Shown: positions 16,201 to 18,378 of the stretch, piece by piece | Layout: each line of letters starts with the position of its first letter | How positions within the stretch are numbered: the stretch's first letter is position 1 | The notes under the pieces: model-generated | The model's input: the letters and a program-made list of their open reading frames with translations, nothing else | Told to the model about the DNA's origin: nothing | Databases searched by the model: none | Made by a program: the position numbers and the translations under genes | Origin: Eggerthellaceae bacterium | GTDB taxonomy: Bacteria; Actinomycetota; Coriobacteriia; Coriobacteriales; Eggerthellaceae | Assembly: GCA_017459485.1 (NCBI GenBank) | Contig: JAFUCW010000082.1 | Span: 1 to 18,378, forward strand | Direction of reading: 5' to 3' | Length of the DNA stretch: 18,378 bases

Positions 16201-16247
16201 TGGCGGGCATAGCTTTGGGGGTGCGCCTGCGCTTGAAGAATTCGTAA
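10236..16247 (+). CDS. Giant secreted cell-surface adhesin with Cna_B-like, CshA, mucin-binding and Listeria-type repeats
   Basis: This 2003-residue protein starts at ATG 10236 (ribosome site AGGAAG) rather than the upstream in-frame TTG or GTG, because a signal peptide then follows directly (MGAKRVLNARLLTALLIAAL..., cut near AYA38). A CKEC pair (49-52) sits just after cleavage. Residues of about 60-680 are a large unrecognised N-terminal region, probably the binding head. Cna_B-like domains follow (about 690-960, 980-1150 and 1169-1290; KGEKTW, VTKIWDD, TEEAPAGW). Two CshA-type repeats (about 1303-1403, 1511-1608) alternate with two MucBP/MubB2-like domains (about 1410-1503, 1615-1708; RTIHYIY, KTITHVYEDG). 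InlB/Flg_new-like repeats (about 1709-1946; YDANGG, GYKFTGF) and the sorting signal TAKTAD (1969-1974), a hydrophobic helix and a basic tail end it. It probably binds host mucus or other cells from the wall. Exact domain borders are estimates. Confidence 0.88.
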   Translation: MGAKRVLNARLLTALLIAALMAVAGVSAWSAHETLAYAKDIGKKNEQACKECEAVRAGTAPAGYTDVLGNKAVYRGGTARSGLQNGTSLDDDSDTFASPLPYGDTYIDVTRIRWTATSTYIIDIPEGSPFHWVATSSAGASLRDANGRVPETDPMGQKKGISKWVGQEGRNTAIAYVGPLKGFHDNFTDAASETGNTNEIKASDYNVPYLYKIVYPEAVTLPSGVRGNLVIIVDHVDIETTFTVDEDHPRILKAEDGSSYTYTEAIVAVQNGNSMAASTAIIDGEGNYITQDLGVAKTADEVRAQLAGKVSQPNIDASSQDKMPRGATGVHVDIEVQVTDVDGKEVEGTISYSAYDLDLMSYQNVWGRKSTGDDRLEFAEGLEIVSGSQSYALVPEYNHASGTTLNTGWVPVGPYDAALSSPLNITGGGGPHADGTNFRSIGIVNYRDKDGTWDKALFNVSNNANDAQTMITFPNGVPWNENGQLTAPYTSMSPKWQVYAQLGLPSTATGADVFNLLGDGSWATERADDDTFDTGFAVLLDAKSSKLRWSGSASSQGTVVTTLFDTTLFTYIEQTHGTGGGIYLESYKINDECKPVAKEGVVTMGRGAEATVTAVPEEGYRIKEFQIGGAGLKSPKTYTLKDLGLTPGTAGTKTVDGITFEMNADGTVDVTFTDVQDPRHIHVDFTADYYFYKIWKGDEEPTKLELTAVPYAYIFTDVTLPVQTDIDAEGHAVYTDTHFSINGTEYTADDGTKYVLNANNTLETVAKDAGGNPLVTLPQVLKGNEFVGTDDTKYPVTVQFGVNFAMGNGTDPDSVKQTFTVANETKYANYVTVLEDGGDISRGNEVWKIRYPAEGVESLGWPALPIETEPAAHNANHVERNYWFVTEEAPAGWSKEGYDNSAAEAPGVVPTIEGEHAGYYDNHVWAAASVKDYVAATAMIQQENKTKNAFMSVFSKDANTTKTTYGGEISNVPAVVVKGEKTWVDFKNQFNTRQDIWLHIDAVVDGKVVTKDILPPQKLAADATDETQTVTWGDMEVYETDQENVEIITNLADIPLADEHGQRVTYEHKEYGSYEASNGITYWLNELVKVDANGKTITYVVRETLDAAGTQPVEKDKEAEGLVGYTAAADEVNATELEETKWAMIGDVAVLTYEGKLKNELALTDVTVTKIWDDAPATEHGDDVDPDKLKAAWTLYESDAEVTDEGDLKLQPAAAVPYVKSSDDEVGTLEAKNGSEGGKVTTTFTWHNIPKYVGDGTTVHEAVYSVKETQLENYELPVYSDEDKALNEGTVTNTQNPPTPKDDETWGLKGEEQTGEPSFEKGTADIDTNTIKLIDPATGKPTDEKTVDALDAEGNKIGTYTLNGDGTVTFKPNDDFVGDPQPAKLRATDKNGFEVDAKYQPHVIDDTETEDVSRTIHYIYSTDGSEASADLTQTATFTRKATGLDPDTHEPIWGDWELTETIADVKSPEIDGWNPSSELVTGFPELTYDTKDQVKDVTVVYSPNPPEGSHKATFGPKGATQKGTPPFTKGTGEIKKYELIDGEGNVVDKLPAYDSDGNEVGTYTIDTTTGEVTFTPTDPDFVGTPTSATVRATDEYGETATGTYTPTTVENTETESVTKTITHVYEDGTPVLGTDGNPLVSTQTLGFSRVGEVNPDTGEITWPAWGNQTFDDWDAPDVEGYTPHKAKSTGETVTGTSGDIEDQIVYKRDTFTVVFTNGSNGKSDGNGDQTGVPYGEDAKGGNTVTPDEGYKFTGKYTYVITKKDGTTETGETDDPTSVAVTGNVVFTPLYEKLPTVTYIDPATGRVIQVTTPFNEDGTEPTPPDPPTRPGFTFNGWDREVDADGNVTYKAKWTAWKYTLKYDANGGSGSMDAQNFTGEDSSAVSSSNSFTRDGYKFTGFKAKLPDGSYLKDANGNDMIFTSTADFMDYFLEYGDGSEITLVAQWEPVSNPSPKNDGKTPSTSGTTPASTAKTADSAPLVPLSVLALLGLAGIALGVRLRLKNS
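14130..15360 (+). repeat. Two tandem CshA-plus-MucBP modules inside the adhesin
   Basis: The coding sequence repeats a two-domain unit of about 610 bases: 14130-14755 and 14756-15360. Each unit has a CshA-type half (WGLKGEEQTGEPSF and FGPKGATQKGTPPF; NDDFVGDPQPAKLRATD and DPDFVGTPTSATVRATDEYG) and a mucin-binding-like half (EDVSRTIHYIY and ESVTKTITHVYEDG). The copies are diverged at the protein level, so recent slippage is unlikely. Confidence 0.65.
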
Positions 16248-16271
16248 GATGGAAGACGTTTAGGAAGTTGG

Positions 16272-16333
16272 CGTTATCACGGCATCGAGGCAAACTTAAA
16301 GAAAGCTGAAAAGAAAATGTCGTGACGATAACG
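16272..16333 (+). repeat. Imperfect inverted repeat between adhesin and htrA
   Basis: CGTTATCACG (16272-16281) and CGTGACGATAACG (16321-16333) are inverted copies, the second with a two-base insertion, separated by 39 bases. There is no T-run after it, so it is a poor intrinsic terminator. It may be a regulator site or a structured 3' end of the adhesin transcript. The rest of 16248-16413 is AT-rich and should hold the htrA promoter; no clear boxes were identified. Confidence 0.3.
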
Positions 16334-16413
16334 GCTTCGTGGAAAAACAACAAAATGCTCCTTTTGCATGCTAGAGTTACTCTTGACTTTAGGTATGTAG
16401 AAGGAGCTTTGTT

Positions 16414-18378
16414 ATGGCAAGCAACTCAAACAATGGAAACATCAATTGGCAGGAATGGTTAGCCAAAAATGGGCTCGATCAAGCGGGAAGTGGACAGCAA
16501 GCACCTGCTGCATCACCTGCGCCCGCAGCGCAGGGTGCTCATGCTGCTTCGCAAACCACTAATCCGGCTGCCCATACGGCACCTGCAGCAACGACACCTG
16601 CGGGAACTGTGGCACCTGCAACATCTACGACAGCTACAACACCTGCTGCAAATGTGGCACCTGCAGCAACAACACCCATGGCAGCCACAACACCTGTAGC
16701 AGCTGCACCTGCTGCAACAGCAAGTTCTGCAACAACAGCACCTGCAACACCCACAGCTTCTGCCGCGACAACAGCACCCGCGGCAACCACGGCACAGAAT
16801 GCAACCTACGCCGCTCCTGCAGCCCCCACTAAGGCACAACAAAAGCAGCAAGCGCGCGCGGCCAAGGCGGCAGCCAAACAGGCAGCCAAGGCCAACAAAC
16901 AGGGTGGCGGCGGACTTAAAACTTTTGCCCTGGGCTTTTTAGGTGCAGCTTGCGCCTTCGCCATTGGGACAGGCGTGCTGGGCGCAAACGGCTTCTTTGC
17001 AAAGCCCGTTGTTACCGAAACCGTTTCCGAAGGCGGTACCGTGGTACTTGGCTCGGACACGAATACCACCGTTCAGGCCGAAAACAATAATACTGAAAGC
17101 CTGGCCGAAGCTGTGGCAAGCAAAGTGCTGCCTTCCATTGTTGGTATCGATGTATACGCGAAAGCAGCCAACGACTACAGCAGCTTCTGGGGCGGTGGCA
17201 GCACCGATTCCGAAACCCTTTCAGGGCTGGGAAGCGGCGTCGTAATTTCAAAGGATGGTTATATCCTGACCAATTACCATGTGGTGGAAGGTGCATCCAA
17301 GCTTATGGCAACGGTTGGCGGCGAAGAACGCGAAGCTACGGTGGTTGGTACCGACGAATCAAGCGACTTGGCCGTTATTAAAGTAGAAGCAAATGATTTG
17401 GTTCCCGTGGAAATTGGCAGTTCAGATGGCCTTAAGCCAGGCCAATGGGTTATGACGCTCGGCTCTCCCTTTGGCTTGGAACAAAGTGTCGCAACTGGCA
17501 TTGTTTCAGCTACCAGCCGCACCGTGGTGGTTCAAAACAGCAGCATATACAGCTATGGCCAGCAGGTGCAACCGTCCATTTATTCCAACATGATTCAAAC
17601 CGACGCGGCCATTAACCCCGGTAATTCGGGTGGAGCGCTTGTGGACGAAAACGGTAAGCTCATCGGCATTAATTCAGTTATTGAAAGCTATTCAGGCAGC
17701 TACTCAGGTGTTGGTTTTGCTATTCCGGTGGACTACGCCATGAATATCGCCACACAAATCATTGATGGTAAAACGCCGACGCATGCACAGCTGGGTGTTT
17801 CGGCAACCACCATCGACAAAGACATTGCCGACCGCTACGACCTCGGCTCAAATTCGGGTGCCTACATCAATAAGGTGTATGACGACAGCGGTGCCCAAGC
17901 GGCCGGTCTTGAACAAGGTGACATTATCATCAAGATTGGCGGCGTGACCGTTGATTCTTCGACCGACCTCATCGGTCAGATTCGTGCGCATAATCCAGGG
18001 GAAACGGTTACGGTCACCATTGTGCGCGGAACAGAAACCATGGATGTTGAAGTTACGCTTGGTTCCGACGAAAATACAGTAAGCTATACTGAACAGGACG
18101 AACAGCAGTACCAGCAGATGCCCTACGGTGACTACCACAACTGGGGCCAGGATGGCCAGAGTGGTCAGGGCTACAACCTTGAAGATCTGTTTGGTAATGG
18201 TGGCGAAGAAGGCGGCCAGGGTGCGCCACATCGCCTCGCTCTACCGCCGGCTGGGCGTGCCCGGCCAGATCTACATGGGGCTTTCCGGCGACGGGTTCAT
18301 CCAGCGCGACGACACGGGCAAGGGCGATCCGCGCGGCGTGACGGAGAGCCAGTACCAGGCGTGGAAGGCGACGGGTAC
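16414..18378 (+). CDS. htrA: HtrA/DegP-type membrane-anchored serine protease (3' end disturbed)
   Basis: This trypsin-like protease handles damaged or misfolded envelope proteins. Start ATG 16414 has AAGGAG 7 bases upstream. Residues 1-155 are an Ala/Thr/Pro-rich, then Lys/Ala-rich cytoplasmic segment. One membrane helix follows (about 169-190, FALGFLGAACAFAIGTGVLG). The protease domain carries the triad His289 (LTNYHVVEG), Asp318 (DESSDLAVIKV) and Ser405 (NPGNSGGAL). One PDZ domain spans about 465-560 (QLGVSATTID..., AAGLEQGDIIIKIGGV). The tail is Gln/Gly-rich (GQDGQSGQGYNLEDLFGNGG). After about 18220 the frame stays open to the window edge but becomes Arg/Pro-rich (APHRLALPPAGRARPD), and another frame looks coding instead, so the true C-terminus is probably just past 18220 in the original genome. 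Confidence 0.92.
   Translation, partial: MASNSNNGNINWQEWLAKNGLDQAGSGQQAPAASPAPAAQGAHAASQTTNPAAHTAPAATTPAGTVAPATSTTATTPAANVAPAATTPMAATTPVAAAPAATASSATTAPATPTASAATTAPAATTAQNATYAAPAAPTKAQQKQQARAAKAAAKQAAKANKQGGGGLKTFALGFLGAACAFAIGTGVLGANGFFAKPVVTETVSEGGTVVLGSDTNTTVQAENNNTESLAEAVASKVLPSIVGIDVYAKAANDYSSFWGGGSTDSETLSGLGSGVVISKDGYILTNYHVVEGASKLMATVGGEEREATVVGTDESSDLAVIKVEANDLVPVEIGSSDGLKPGQWVMTLGSPFGLEQSVATGIVSATSRTVVVQNSSIYSYGQQVQPSIYSNMIQTDAAINPGNSGGALVDENGKLIGINSVIESYSGSYSGVGFAIPVDYAMNIATQIIDGKTPTHAQLGVSATTIDKDIADRYDLGSNSGAYINKVYDDSGAQAAGLEQGDIIIKIGGVTVDSSTDLIGQIRAHNPGETVTVTIVRGTETMDVEVTLGSDENTVSYTEQDEQQYQQMPYGDYHNWGQDGQSGQGYNLEDLFGNGGEEGGQGAPHRLALPPAGRARPDLHGAFRRRVHPARRHGQGRSARRDGEPVPGVEGDGY
16500..16860 (+). 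repeat. Low-complexity GCA/ACA-rich repeat coding the HtrA N-terminus
   Basis: Degenerate short units built on GCACCTGC-GCAACAACA encode APAATTPA-type residues for about 120 codons, for example APAATTPAGTVAPATST and TTPAANVAPAATTPMAA. The last part becomes Lys/Ala/Gln-rich (KAQQKQQARAAKAAAKQ). Such tracts are prone to slippage and length change. Confidence 0.7.
18221..18378 (+). other. Foreign-looking GC-rich coding fragment at the window end
   Basis: From about 18221 base composition rises sharply. A plus-strand frame starting at 18221 reads as ordinary protein (VRHIASLYRRLGVPGQIYM, then SGDGFIQRDDTGKGDPRGV), with nearly every codon ending in G or C. This frame is shifted by one from the HtrA frame, whose translation here is Arg/Pro-rich. 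I do not recognise the encoded protein. It could be a chimeric assembly join, a recombination junction or a deletion end. The join lies within GGCGGCCAGGGTGCG. Confidence 0.6.

Noticed and set aside
16513..16851. Cysteine-rich minus-strand open frame (CCCRGRSCGCC...)
   Set aside because: The Cys run is the complement of the GCA/ACA repeats that encode the Ala/Thr tract of HtrA, so it is not a metallothionein- or toxin-like gene.
16500..16860. CRISPR-like repeat array
   Set aside because: The units are short, degenerate, without constant spacers, and encode the in-frame HtrA N-terminus.

Overview
The window looks like chromosomal DNA of a gut-type Coriobacteriia actinobacterium, probably Eggerthellaceae-like. 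This is inferred from moderately high GC, G/C-rich third codon positions, an actinobacterial-type AspRS, LPXTG-like surface proteins with CshA/mucin-binding repeats, and an HtrA with a long Ala/Thr/Pro N-terminus. No rRNA, tRNA, CRISPR array or insertion sequence was seen. The right end (from about 18221) appears joined to unrelated, more GC-rich coding DNA, so the window may be the end of a metagenomic contig.

Layout. Positions 1-2064 (minus strand) hold a tightly packed operon: a four-helix membrane protein, a DUF6765-like protein with an HxxxDxxxH motif, and a partial DUF308/HdeD-like membrane protein running off the left edge. Positions 2282-4309 (plus) hold aspS and an acyl carrier protein gene, followed by a hairpin that resembles an intrinsic terminator. 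Positions 4366-5977 (plus) hold a small zinc-ribbon-like protein and a soluble KAP-family P-loop NTPase.

Positions 6101-6295 (minus) hold a 64-residue Nif11-type RiPP precursor. Its double-glycine leader is followed by a 19-residue core rich in Cys, His and Asp, and no modification enzyme is in view. Positions 6351-9797 (minus) hold a decayed cell-surface gene: an S8 subtilase followed by a Kelch-like propeller and a C-terminal wall anchor. It is split over three reading frames, and no catalytic-serine motif is visible.

Positions 10236-16247 (plus) hold a 2003-residue secreted adhesin with Cna_B-like domains, two alternating CshA/mucin-binding modules, Listeria-type repeats and a sorting signal. 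From 16414 to the right edge (plus) lies an HtrA/DegP-type serine protease.

Functionally, the left part mixes housekeeping (translation, lipid synthesis) with membrane proteins. The right part is an envelope and host-interaction region. The broken protease and the adhesin both end in an unusual AKT(S/A)D sorting motif, which suggests one shared sortase. HtrA would serve envelope protein quality control nearby.
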